DNA of 6,144 bases from an uncultured Opitutia bacterium (GTDB lineage: Bacteria; Verrucomicrobiota; Verrucomicrobiia; Opitutales; Coraliomargaritaceae): positions 1 to 6,144 of the forward strand of contig CALBPO010000369.1 in assembly GCA_937899295.1 (NCBI GenBank). The letters run 5' to 3'. Under the pieces are notes generated by a model. The model was not told the DNA's origin, did not search any database, and saw only the letters and a program-made list of their open reading frames with translations. Of the stretch, positions 1 through 6,144 are shown piece by piece (the stretch's first letter is position 1; each line of letters begins with the position of its first letter). Position numbers and translations under genes: made by a program.

Positions 1-1041
1 CAGACCTTACGGCATCGCTTCATGCGAAGAGAGCGCAAGTTGTGGATGGGCTGGTTTAGCCCAGATCTTTATGTAGGTATGGGGGCACTAGGGTTTTGTA
101 TCTATATCTTTTTCTTGGCACTACCCCATCCAGATTCGGCAGAGAGAATGTTCACCGCTGCTGTTGTCCAGCCCTACATTGCCCCCGAATTAAAATGGGA
201 CACTAATCGAGAACTCGAGAATCTGGAGATCCTTGAGCGCCAAACGCGTTTTGTTTCTAGCTTAGAGAGTGACGTGATTCTCTGGCCAGAAGCGGCAACG
301 CCGTGGCCAGTCATGGGAACGCCGCAGATGCAGGTAAGGGTCGAGCGGCTCGTTAATGAAATAGAGAAACCAATTCTTATGGGTAATCTCGCCGAAGATC
401 GAGTGACTAAAGAATGGCGTAATGGAGTTTTTCTAGTGGAGCCAGGCGCAGGACTATCACCTAACTTTTATACAAAGCGAGAGCTTGTACCCTTCGGTGA
501 ATATGTGCCGCCCATGCTGAGCTTTATTGATAAGTTTGTGCCTGTCGGTGGTCGTTTCATTCCTGGGGAGGAGGTGGGTTTAATGAATCTCACGGTCGGC
601 GGATCAGTTTACCGAATTGGCTCTTTAATCTGTTACGAAGATGTTTTTTCAAATTTGGCCCGAGAGAGCGCTCGCGGTGGTGCCGATCTATTTTTCGTCG
701 CCACAAACAATGCCTGGTATGGCGAAGAGGGTGGCGCGGAGCAACATGCTGCGCACTCCGTCTTGCGTGCCGTGGAGAATCGCCGCCCAGTCATGCGTGC
801 TGGCAATGGCGGTTGGAGTGGCTGGATTGATAGCTACGGCACAGTGCGCGATCTACTGGTTGACGCCGAGGGAACTATCTACTTCCGAGGCGGTGGCGCC
901 TACACAATCGTTCAATTTGAAGAGTGGTCGCGCCAACAGAGCTACTATACACGCCATGGCGACTGGTTTGTGGCGCTGTCGGGCGGATTGGCCCTGATGT
1001 CACTCTTGTTCTGCCTATATCAGCCTAAGCATTGCTCATAA
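1..1041 (+). CDS. lnt: Apolipoprotein N-acyltransferase, C-terminal two thirds (5' end outside window)
   Basis: Lnt moves an acyl chain from phospholipid to the N-terminal cysteine amine of apolipoproteins, the last step of lipoprotein maturation, at the periplasmic face of the inner membrane. The frame is open to base 1, so the ATG at 22 is internal and about 170-180 N-terminal residues with most membrane helices are missing. Counting from that ATG, one membrane helix (about 16-35) is followed by the nitrilase-like domain. All the residues essential in E. coli Lnt have counterparts: Trp59 (LKWD), Glu90 (WPEAATP), Lys152 (YTKRELVPFGEYVP), Glu160, and Cys204-Tyr205-Glu206 (LICYEDVF). The Lys-to-Cys spacing of 52 equals that of E. 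coli. A final membrane helix (about 315-334) precedes the stop. The GNGGWSGWID segment replaces the proteobacterial ATNNG-type stretch. The family call is firm. Confidence 0.96.
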   Translation, partial: QTLRHRFMRRERKLWMGWFSPDLYVGMGALGFCIYIFFLALPHPDSAERMFTAAVVQPYIAPELKWDTNRELENLEILERQTRFVSSLESDVILWPEAATPWPVMGTPQMQVRVERLVNEIEKPILMGNLAEDRVTKEWRNGVFLVEPGAGLSPNFYTKRELVPFGEYVPPMLSFIDKFVPVGGRFIPGEEVGLMNLTVGGSVYRIGSLICYEDVFSNLARESARGGADLFFVATNNAWYGEEGGAEQHAAHSVLRAVENRRPVMRAGNGGWSGWIDSYGTVRDLLVDAEGTIYFRGGGAYTIVQFEEWSRQQSYYTRHGDWFVALSGGLALMSLLFCLYQPKHCS

Positions 1042-1042
1042 G

Positions 1043-1074
1043 TAGTAGGGGCATGACAAGTTGCGGCCCTACTA
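1043..1074. terminator. Hairpin in the convergent gap after lnt, possible two-way terminator
   Basis: TAGTAGGG (1043-1050) is perfectly complementary to CCCTACTA (1067-1074). The stem can extend inward by GCA/TGC (1051-1053 with 1062-1064), leaving a two-base GG bulge. It begins two bases after the lnt stop and ends three bases before the stop of the opposing gene, where a shared terminator would be expected. Neither side has a clear T run, so a standard intrinsic terminator is not proven. It could instead protect transcript 3' ends. Confidence 0.45.
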
Positions 1075-1077
1075 GGA

Positions 1078-1542
1078 TTACTCTGCTTCCTGCTCTGCAA
1101 CCTTAGGGGCCTTGTCAATCAGATCGACCCTTGCTTCGGCTAAGGCTTCGCGGATCTCCACGAGCTTGGCTTGATTGAGCGCAGGTATGTCTTCGCTCGC
1201 TTCCATTGAGGCAAAGCGTTCGGTGACGGCGTCGCCACGAACTTTTAAAGCGTAGCTGAGTAAGCTATCGAGTACGGCTTGTGCATCTCGGTCGAGATGC
1301 CAAATTTGGCGATGCACGGCGCCGGCGGCGATTCCCTTATCGATCATCATGGTAAAGTACTCTTTGGAGCTGTTGTCCATATTGGCTTTGTTTTCTGCGA
1401 AGATATTGAGCGGGAACTGCAATTCACTTGCGATGGCGAAGGCTTGCATGTTCGTCGCACCATAGCGTGCGCCAAATTCGAAGACAGCGATCGCAGAAAA
1501 TACGAGTGCGAGCGGGAGTAGTAGGGATTTTATCTTTTCCAT
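1078..1542 (-). CDS. Small exported or membrane-anchored protein of unknown function
   Basis: I do not recognise this 154-residue protein. It opens with a charged stretch (MEKIK) and a hydrophobic segment at about 6-22, which reads as a signal peptide or single N-terminal anchor, so the rest is probably periplasmic. The remainder looks mainly alpha-helical, with one tryptophan (Trp81), no cysteines and no obvious catalytic or metal motif. The tail (about 120-154) is rich in Ala, Glu, Lys and Asp and could form a helix or short coiled coil. It starts 32 bases after the pyruvate kinase stop on the same strand, so it may be cotranscribed, but no functional link is evident. No Shine-Dalgarno sequence precedes the ATG (upstream TCTCCCCTACC). 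The long clean reading frame and credible signal segment support a real gene. Confidence 0.75.
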   Translation of the reverse strand: MEKIKSLLLPLALVFSAIAVFEFGARYGATNMQAFAIASELQFPLNIFAENKANMDNSSKEYFTMMIDKGIAAGAVHRQIWHLDRDAQAVLDSLLSYALKVRGDAVTERFASMEASEDIPALNQAKLVEIREALAEARVDLIDKAPKVAEQEAE

Positions 1543-1574
1543 GGTAGGGGAGATTGAACTGCGTGAAGTAATTA

Positions 1575-2996
1575 CTAGTCAATCGCACGGATCTGGGTGC
1601 TGTCGATCAACTTCTTACCTGCATACATCTTAGTAATGACCACAATGGGGTCGCCCTCTTTGCGCCAGCCTTGGCTTTTTAGGCGGCTGAAGGCATACTG
1701 AATCGTAGTTTCGTGGTCGTGGTCGAATTCCATAAGGAAGGGCTCCACTCCGCGCATGATGAGGAGTTGTTTGAAGAGAACCGGATTGTCAGTAAAAGCG
1801 TAAATAGGCACATTTGGGCGAAGTGAGGAGAGCTTTTGCGCAAAAATTCCGCGACGAGTGAATACGACTAGCGAACCTTCCAAGTCGGAAGCGAGATAGG
1901 CTGCTGAGCGCAACATCTTAGAGCGTGGCAGGCGCAAGATTAGATCTTTGCGTAGCACTTGTTTATCTTCTTCTTCGATCCGCTTAGCGATGCGTTGTAT
2001 GGTCTCGACGCATTCAACAGGATATTTACCTACAGTGGTTTCGCCTGAAAGCATCACGCAGTCAGCTTGTTCGCGGATAGCGTTGGCGATGTCTGTCACC
2101 TCGGCGCGAGTCGGTATGGGGGACTCGATCATCGATTCCAGCATGTGGGTCGCTACGATGACGGGCTTGGTGCCCTGAATGCAGCTGTTGATGGCTCGAG
2201 TCTGGATGATGGGGAGGTCCTCGAAGGGGCACTCGATTCCTAGGTCGCCTCGAGCGACCATTAGGCCATCGGAAGCTTTAATGATGCCATCTAGGTTAGT
2301 GATCGCCTGCTGATCCTCAATCTTGGCAATGATCTTAGCGTCCGATCCATGGCCCTCCAGATAGGCATGAAATTCTTCTAGATCCTTGGGTTCACGCACA
2401 AATGAAAGCGCAAAGAACTCGATCCCTTCGGCAATCCCCACATCGACGTCGCCTTGGTCTTTTTTAGTCAGGGCGGGCAGATTCACGCGCACGCCGGGCA
2501 AATTAATGTGACGTCGGTTACCCATGGGGCCAGGGATGAGCACTTGGCAGCGGACGCTAGCACGATCAATGCGGAGTACTTGCAAGCGGATCAGGCCACT
2601 ATCGACCAGGATGGTGTCGCCCTCGTTAATGTCTTTGGAAAAGCCTGGATAGTTGACGTCCACACGGCGTATGCCTTCTTCGGTGACTCCGCCAATACCT
2701 TGGGCGCTGGTGAATTCAAAGATTTCGTCTTGTTCCAGCTCAAAAGTTTCAGGGACGTCACCTGTCCGTATTTCAGGGCCCTTCACATCCATCATAATCG
2801 CGATGTGTCGGCCGACTTTATCGCAGACCTTACGCACTCGTTGGATGATCTCTCGGGACCATGCATGGTCGGCGTGTGCCATATTAATTCGGCAGATATC
2901 GACGCCAGTTTTGATTAACCTCTCAAGAGTCGCCTCGTCCTGCGTAGCGGGACCGATCGTGAAAATGATTTTAGTTTTTTGTGTATTTGGTTTCAT
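1575..2996 (-). CDS. pyk: Pyruvate kinase (divergent type)
   Basis: Converts phosphoenolpyruvate and ADP to pyruvate and ATP, the last step of glycolysis, in the cytoplasm. The 473 residues match the usual bacterial length and domain order: TIM barrel (about 5-75 and 175-345), B-domain lid (about 76-174) and C-terminal domain (about 355-473). Active-site residues are present: Arg36, Asn38, Asp70 and Arg77 (KGPEIRTG), Lys225 and Glu227 (AKIEDQQ), Asp251 (VARGDLGIE) and Thr283 (VATHMLESM). The late signature [13 protein letters not shown] and [12 protein letters not shown] follows. Spacings between Lys225, Glu227, Asp251 and Thr283 equal those of rabbit muscle enzyme. Oddities: the usual NFSHG is NMAHA, so a potassium-ligand serine is Ala40; the usual DTKGPE is DVKGPE; and the usual ATQML has His284. 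It follows the hydrolase gene by 60 bases. The start is supported by the N-terminal KIIFTIGPA motif. Allosteric behaviour cannot be read from the sequence. Confidence 0.95.
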   Translation of the reverse strand: MKPNTQKTKIIFTIGPATQDEATLERLIKTGVDICRINMAHADHAWSREIIQRVRKVCDKVGRHIAIMMDVKGPEIRTGDVPETFELEQDEIFEFTSAQGIGGVTEEGIRRVDVNYPGFSKDINEGDTILVDSGLIRLQVLRIDRASVRCQVLIPGPMGNRRHINLPGVRVNLPALTKKDQGDVDVGIAEGIEFFALSFVREPKDLEEFHAYLEGHGSDAKIIAKIEDQQAITNLDGIIKASDGLMVARGDLGIECPFEDLPIIQTRAINSCIQGTKPVIVATHMLESMIESPIPTRAEVTDIANAIREQADCVMLSGETTVGKYPVECVETIQRIAKRIEEEDKQVLRKDLILRLPRSKMLRSAAYLASDLEGSLVVFTRRGIFAQKLSSLRPNVPIYAFTDNPVLFKQLLIMRGVEPFLMEFDHDHETTIQYAFSRLKSQGWRKEGDPIVVITKMYAGKKLIDSTQIRAID

Positions 2997-3001
2997 CTTG
3001 G

Positions 3002-3007
3002 ATTATC
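3002..3007 (-). promoter_or_regulatory. Possible -10 element immediately before pyk
   Basis: On the minus strand GATAAT (5 of 6 matches to TATAAT) lies five bases before the pyk ATG. No good -35 hexamer is found at normal spacing. If used, transcription would begin at about the start codon, giving a leaderless message. A small inverted repeat, GGATT (3000-3004) and AATCC (3012-3016), overlaps it. The hexamer is short and could be chance, and pyk may simply be read from the upstream gene. Confidence 0.2.
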
Positions 3008-3056
3008 AGGGAATCCTGGGAAGTGTGTTTGTTGGCCTAGCAAGAGTAATGCCGCA

Positions 3057-3824
3057 TTAAGGATCGATCACTTCTATAGATAGACTTCTGCCGAGTGAGG
3101 CAAATCTATCACGCACGATGTGGGCATTATTACAATCCTTACTGAGGTGAGCTAAATATACTTTTTCGAGTATGCTTTTTTTGGAGAGTTCTGTCACCAG
3201 ATCAAAAGCAGCATTATTGGAAAGATGCCCGTGTCGTCCTCGAATCCGCTGTTTTGTTGACCAAGGCCGCCGCTCGTCGCGTTCGAGTAGTTCTTCGTCG
3301 TAATTTGCTTCGATTACAAGCGTGTGCACGTGGCGAATGTGTTCTTTGACGTGCTCTGGCACGTAGCCTAGGTCGGTGACCCAGGCTAGACTCCGTGCGG
3401 GGCTGAACAGATCGCCATCCTCGCCCCAGTTGAAAGTAAAGCCGACGGGGTCGTAGGCATCGTGAGGGAGGGCGAAAGAGCGTACCTTGAGGTCGCGAAA
3501 GGTAAAGTCGGTGCCCGTTTGGAACACTTTCCAGTTGACGGGTTTAGTGGCTTTGGCCTGCACCGCATCAGCCGTGTCACGATTGGCAAATACGGGCAAA
3601 TCGGCTCGTCTGGCGAGGCCGCGGATGCCCTCAGCGTGATCGCTGTGTTCGTGGGTAAGAAAGACTGCATCGATCGTGTCAAGCGACTCGCCAACTGCTT
3701 CGAGCAAGTAAGCGATTCGTTTAGCCGAAAAGCCCACATCGACTAGCACCTTCGTTTGCCCCGTCTGTAAGAGCGCACAATTACCCCCGCTACTAGAGCC
3801 TAAAATCTGAAATTCAACGGACAT
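3057..3824 (-). CDS. Metallo-beta-lactamase-fold hydrolase, YycJ/WalJ-like
   Basis: A 255-residue cytoplasmic-looking protein of the metallo-beta-lactamase fold. It starts with [16 protein letters not shown], the counterpart of the SGSSGNC opening of the YycJ/WalJ group. The metal-binding motif THEHSDH (His58, His60, Asp62, His63) follows VLVDVGFS. Later landmarks are PHDA (120-123), TDLG (150-153, the Asp metal ligand), EANYD (172-176), GHLSN (199-203) and LAHLS (224-228). All expected metal ligands appear present. In Firmicutes WalJ is linked to the WalKR cell-wall regulon and is predicted to act on nucleic acids, but no WalKR genes lie here and the substrate is unknown. The frame is open upstream to an ATG at 3899. 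I prefer 3824 because it begins right before the conserved opening. Neither start has a clear ribosome binding site. It probably heads a unit with pyk. Confidence 0.88.
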   Translation of the reverse strand: MSVEFQILGSSSGGNCALLQTGQTKVLVDVGFSAKRIAYLLEAVGESLDTIDAVFLTHEHSDHAEGIRGLARRADLPVFANRDTADAVQAKATKPVNWKVFQTGTDFTFRDLKVRSFALPHDAYDPVGFTFNWGEDGDLFSPARSLAWVTDLGYVPEHVKEHIRHVHTLVIEANYDEELLERDERRPWSTKQRIRGRHGHLSNNAAFDLVTELSKKSILEKVYLAHLSKDCNNAHIVRDRFASLGRSLSIEVIDP

Positions 3825-3933
3825 TGTGTGCAAGTTGAGCGATACTCTAGCCCGCGGCAAAGTCTTTTTACGCGCTTGCCACAGGGCAAATTCGTGCATT
3901 GGCTACTTCGCTCATTTGAATGCCGACGCGTGC

Positions 3934-3963
3934 TTGCGCTTTGTCCGCCCTATGGCATATTAA
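3934..3963 (+). promoter_or_regulatory. Weak candidate promoter for folE2
   Basis: TTGCGC (3934-3939) and TATTAA (3958-3963) are separated by 18 bases, each matching the sigma-70 consensus at four of six positions. This would place the transcription start near 3970 and leave a leader of about 30 bases. The -10 lies inside the left arm of the inverted repeat at 3957-3975. The match is modest and other hexamer choices are possible. Confidence 0.25.
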
Positions 3964-3975
3964 GATCGTTAATAT
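3957..3975. promoter_or_regulatory. Perfect 7-5-7 inverted repeat before folE2, possible operator
   Basis: ATATTAA (3957-3963) and TTAATAT (3969-3975) are exact reverse complements around GATCG. A second, smaller repeat, TCAC (3975-3978) with GTGA (3983-3986), abuts it. The first overlaps the best -10 candidate, as a repressor site would. In several bacteria folE2 is controlled by the zinc repressor Zur, because GCYH-IB does not strictly need zinc. I cannot say that this sequence is a Zur site, and AT-rich symmetry also arises by chance. Confidence 0.3.
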
Positions 3976-4002
3976 CACGTAAGTGACACGATTTTTACTG
4001 AC

Positions 4003-4983
4003 ATGAAATCTGAATCCAGTTCCACATCGCCTAATCAGTCTAGCGCTTCCGAGGCCAAGCTGAGCAAGGTCTACGATCGCGACTTCGTCTTGACCGACGA
4101 GTATCGCGCAGCGCTGCCTGATATGCAAAATACAGATTCGCAGCAGATTTTTGGCGCCAACGTGCCTATTCTCAAGGTTGGGATTTCAAACTTCCGTCTC
4201 CCTCTCAGCTATATCACACCAAGCTCGGATACACTGACGCTGGAAACCTCTGTCACGGGCACCGTCTCGCTCGAAGCGAACCAGAAGGGGATTAATATGT
4301 CGCGCATCATGCGTGTCTTTTACACCTATCAAGAGCGAATTTTCACTCCCGATCTACTCAAGGAAATCCTTTTGCAGTATAAAGAAGAGATCAACGCGCA
4401 CCGTGCCCAGTTGAAGCTTTCCTTCGAGTATCCTATCCTCAAGCCTAGCCTGCGCAGTGGTTTGGAGGGGTGGCAATATTATCGCGCCGCCTACGAAGGC
4501 CGTGTCGACGAGCTTAACCGTTTCCGGAAATACATACATTTTGATTTCGTCTACTCATCGGCCTGCCCTTGCTCATCGGAGTTGTCGGAACACGCCCGCG
4601 GCAGCCGTGATGTCTATGGCATCCCGCACTCGCAGCGCAGTACGGCTCGTGTCAGTGTTGAGGTGGCCGAAGGCCAGCACCTAAGCCTTGAACGCTTGCA
4701 AGAACTCTGCCTCAAAGCTTTGCAAACGGAGACGCAAGTCATGGTCAAGCGTGAAGATGAACAAGCCTTCGCTGAGATGAATGGTGCCTTCACTAAATTT
4801 GTCGAGGACGCCGCCCGCCTGCTTTACGAGCAACTCGATGACGAACCAAAGATTGTTGATTTCCAAGTAGCCTGCGCCCATCTAGAATCTTTGCACTCGC
4901 ACGATGCGGTCGCGGTGATTAGTAAGGGTGTCCCCGGCGGGTTCACTGGCCATTTTGACGACTACAAGTCTTTGATACGCTAG
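4003..4983 (+). CDS. folE2: GTP cyclohydrolase IB (GCYH-IB, FolE2)
   Basis: Converts GTP to 7,8-dihydroneopterin triphosphate and formate, the entry step to folate (and queuosine-type) pterins, in the cytoplasm. This family can use metals other than zinc. Landmarks along 326 residues are LPDMQ (39-42), [12 protein letters not shown] (95-106, matching the family's KGTHMSRF), [11 protein letters not shown] (186-196, with presumed metal ligand Cys188), IPHSQRS (207-213, with His209), VKREDEQAF (248-256, with the presumed Glu ligand), FVEDAAR (266-272) and LHSHDAVA (297-304, matching the family's IHNHDAYA). The loop between CPC and PHSQRS is about nine residues longer than in the short CPCSKEIS...GAHNQRS class and resembles the longer proteobacterial class. 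The first 35 or so residues are Ser-rich and poorly conserved, so a later start is conceivable, but no alternative ATG precedes LPDMQ. There is no Shine-Dalgarno sequence. It is probably a single-gene unit. Confidence 0.95.
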   Translation: MKSESSSTSPNQSSASEAKLSKVYDRDFVLTDEYRAALPDMQNTDSQQIFGANVPILKVGISNFRLPLSYITPSSDTLTLETSVTGTVSLEANQKGINMSRIMRVFYTYQERIFTPDLLKEILLQYKEEINAHRAQLKLSFEYPILKPSLRSGLEGWQYYRAAYEGRVDELNRFRKYIHFDFVYSSACPCSSELSEHARGSRDVYGIPHSQRSTARVSVEVAEGQHLSLERLQELCLKALQTETQVMVKREDEQAFAEMNGAFTKFVEDAARLLYEQLDDEPKIVDFQVACAHLESLHSHDAVAVISKGVPGGFTGHFDDYKSLIR

Positions 4984-5032
4984 ATCAAGCGTGTCGGCCC
5001 GCAAAGACGCGACTGCAAAGAGCTACTCAGAG

Positions 5033-5863
5033 TTACTCGATGGTAATCTTAGCCGCGCCTGAAGCGCTGGGGCGGAAGCGTTCGTCGCCTGATTCGATCA
5101 CCAGGTATTCCCCCCTAGTAAACATAATTTCTACAGGACCACTTTTATCGAGGGTCAAAGGGCTGTCCACTTCGATCGCGCCACGATAGATGCGCTCTCC
5201 ATCGTTCTTTTGCGTCACAGTAACATACACGCTACCACCTTTGGCAAATAAAGTGACACTGTTCGAATCCACAATTGCAGGTGTTGGATCGGCTGACTGT
5301 GTAATCTCCGCAATGTCGCTTAGCTCAGGGGCTTCATCCGTATCGTCTGAGCCACTACCTAGAATTGCCCAGATTAGGCCAAATACTACAAAGACTAGAG
5401 CCAGTGTGCCGACGAAAACCAAACCGAGCTTCATGTAAAATGTTTTGTCTGCCTCGTCCCCATCTTCATTGGTTTCGGCTTCTTCAGCGCGGGTTGGCTT
5501 CGCCGTAATTCGTCCATAGGATGTGGGCTCTTCCGACTCTGAATGATCGGTTAGTTCTTCACCTTCATTTTTTTTGACCTCCATTTGGCCGAACCACTCA
5601 GAGCCAGCTTTTTTGCCAAGGCGAGATTTGCTTAGTTGCTGAGCGTTGTAGTCGGTCATGATCTTATCATAGTCCAACTTTAGATAGCGGGCATAGTTTT
5701 TAAGGAATCCGCGCTTGTAGATCTCGGGCAGAGAGAAATCCATCTTATTTTGTTCGATATACCCAAGGAAGTCACTGCGGATCTTAGTCGCCTCAGCTGC
5801 TTCGCGCAGAGAGATGCCCTTGCGCTTACGTGCTTCTTCTAGTCGTTCCCCAATACTTTGCAT
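5033..5863 (-). CDS. rodZ: RodZ-like HTH membrane protein
   Basis: A 276-residue protein with the RodZ layout. An N-terminal Xre-like helix-turn-helix domain (about 1-75: IGERLEEARKRKGISLREAAEATKI, then LPEIYKRGFLKNYARYLKLD) is followed by an acidic, flexible cytoplasmic linker (about 76-140, rich in Glu, Asp, Ser, Thr). One membrane helix lies at about 146-169. The extracytoplasmic tail ends in a beta-rich DUF4115-like domain (about 201-276: SVTLFAKGGSVYVTV, then GEYLVIESGD). In rod-shaped bacteria RodZ ties MreB filaments to the wall-elongation complex through its HTH domain, so DNA binding is not its main role. It lies 72 bases after the prmA stop on the same strand and ends 49 bases from the folE2 stop in a convergent layout. 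The start is supported by the family's usual N-terminal position. A regulator with the same architecture cannot be fully excluded. Confidence 0.85.
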   Translation of the reverse strand: MQSIGERLEEARKRKGISLREAAEATKIRSDFLGYIEQNKMDFSLPEIYKRGFLKNYARYLKLDYDKIMTDYNAQQLSKSRLGKKAGSEWFGQMEVKKNEGEELTDHSESEEPTSYGRITAKPTRAEEAETNEDGDEADKTFYMKLGLVFVGTLALVFVVFGLIWAILGSGSDDTDEAPELSDIAEITQSADPTPAIVDSNSVTLFAKGGSVYVTVTQKNDGERIYRGAIEVDSPLTLDKSGPVEIMFTRGEYLVIESGDERFRPSASGAAKITIE

Positions 5864-5870
5864 TTGTAGT

Positions 5871-5900
5871 ATTATGTGAGAGTCTTCTTTTGTTCCGCAA
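5871..5900 (-). promoter_or_regulatory. Candidate rodZ promoter, possibly leaderless
   Basis: On the minus strand TTGCGG (5895-5900) and CATAAT (5871-5876) are 18 bases apart, matching the sigma-70 hexamers at four and five of six positions. The -10 ends seven bases before the rodZ ATG, so transcription would start at or next to the start codon. No ribosome binding site lies between. A small hairpin, TTCCG (5893-5897) with CGGAA (5904-5908), overlaps the -35 and could be regulatory or mark the end of the prmA transcript. Confidence 0.35.
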
Positions 5901-5935
5901 GCACGGAATCGTATTGTTGTGTTGAAGTTCCGCCC

Positions 5936-6144
5936 TTATGACAAAGTAAATAGCAAATCGCCCCATTCGCCGTCTTCGCGACTATCGATAGCGATTCCCG
6001 CTTCAGGGCGCTGCGCGGCAAATTGCTTTAAGAAATGCGTCCTTACTTGATCCAGCTCCTTGGTCAAAATACCGCTTAGAGCGAGAGTACCGCCAGCTTT
6101 GACGCCCCTAACGAGGGGGTCGCAGTGGGGAATGAGTACATCAG
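5936..6144 (-). CDS. prmA: Probable ribosomal protein L11 methyltransferase, C-terminal fragment
   Basis: The minus-strand frame is open from the window end to a TAA at 5936-5938, giving 68 residues with the start outside the window. The stretch [20 protein letters not shown] is the hallmark of the PrmA C-terminal end (VKPGG-x-L-x-LSGIL followed by a helix). The tail [13 protein letters not shown] matches the final GEW-type strand. PrmA uses S-adenosylmethionine to methylate ribosomal protein L11 in the cytoplasm. The SAM-binding motif lies outside the window, so the call rests on the C-terminal signature alone. Another class I methyltransferase of the PrmA-like group is the main alternative. 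It precedes rodZ on the same strand. Confidence 0.75.
   Translation of the reverse strand, partial: DVLIPHCDPLVRGVKAGGTLALSGILTKELDQVRTHFLKQFAAQRPEAGIAIDSREDGEWGDLLFTLS

Larger units (their letters stand above)
3825..4002. other. Divergent intergenic region between the hydrolase gene and folE2
   Basis: These 178 bases should hold promoters for both outward-facing genes. The folE2-proximal half is AT-rich and carries inverted repeats. The hydrolase-proximal half has alternating GGCAA/TTGCC blocks (for example TTGCC and GGCAA around an ACAG centre, near 3880-3890) without a convincing -10/-35 pair. If the hydrolase used the ATG at 3899, the region would shrink to 103 bases. Confidence 0.5.

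Noticed and set aside
1..11. An 11-base match (CAGACCTTACG) between the window start and 2824-2834
   Set aside because: It is a single short match between two unrelated coding regions with no flanking similarity, so chance is sufficient.
641..997. Plus-strand 118-codon open frame inside lnt
   Set aside because: It overlaps the catalytic Cys region of lnt in another frame and shows no family signature.
2454..2918. Plus-strand 154-codon open frame opposite pyruvate kinase
   Set aside because: It lies wholly within a well-supported gene on the other strand, has no recognisable domain and is explained as an antisense shadow.
3868..4128. Minus-strand 86-codon frame across the folE2 start
   Set aside because: It overlaps both the divergent promoter region and the folE2 N-terminus, with no start signal or protein-like pattern.
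4984..5032. Possible terminator between folE2 and rodZ
   Set aside because: Only four-base stems (GTCG/CGAC, GCGT/ACGC) can be formed and there is no T run. The near-repeat of GAGNTACTC next to the rodZ stop is too short to interpret.
1..6144. Defence, mobile or biosynthetic system
   Set aside because: All seven genes except one small unknown belong to common housekeeping families. There are no repeats, integrases, transposases or toxin-antitoxin pairs, and no composition break is visible.

Overview
The window carries seven protein-coding genes, two of them cut by the window edges, and no RNA gene, mobile element, CRISPR array or phage signature. Base composition is roughly balanced by eye. 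The protein families and several sequence details point to a Gram-negative bacterium, most likely a Verrucomicrobiota member near Opitutae/Puniceicoccales. These details are an apolipoprotein N-acyltransferase with a GNGGWSGWID segment, a divergent pyruvate kinase with an NMAHADH motif, and starts without Shine-Dalgarno sequences. The lineage is an inference from sequence feel and was not tested by a search.

Layout: the plus strand begins inside lnt (lipoprotein maturation; 1-1041), which is missing its N-terminal membrane part. A short convergent gap with a hairpin (1043-1074) separates it from a minus-strand group. In transcription order that group is a YycJ/WalJ-type metallo-beta-lactamase-fold hydrolase (3824-3057), pyruvate kinase (2996-1575) and a small exported or membrane-anchored protein of unknown function (1542-1078). 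The gaps in this group are 60 and 32 bases, so cotranscription is plausible. A 178-base divergent region (3825-4002) separates the group from folE2 on the plus strand (4003-4983), a GTP cyclohydrolase IB for folate-type pterin synthesis. Its upstream DNA has a perfect 7-5-7 inverted repeat. folE2 converges on a rodZ-like gene (minus, 5863-5033), an HTH, single-pass membrane protein linked to cell shape. The 3' end of a probable prmA (ribosomal protein L11 methyltransferase; minus, 5936-6144) lies upstream of it.

The genes serve separate housekeeping jobs: envelope lipoprotein acylation, glycolysis, a wall-associated hydrolase family, folate synthesis, cell shape and ribosomal protein methylation. 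They do not form one pathway. I see no new multi-gene system. The points most worth a second look are the pyruvate kinase cation-site substitutions, the unexplained 154-residue protein next to it, the inverted repeats before folE2, and the lack of Shine-Dalgarno sequences at all five visible starts. A -10-like element lies almost on the rodZ start and another on the pyk start.
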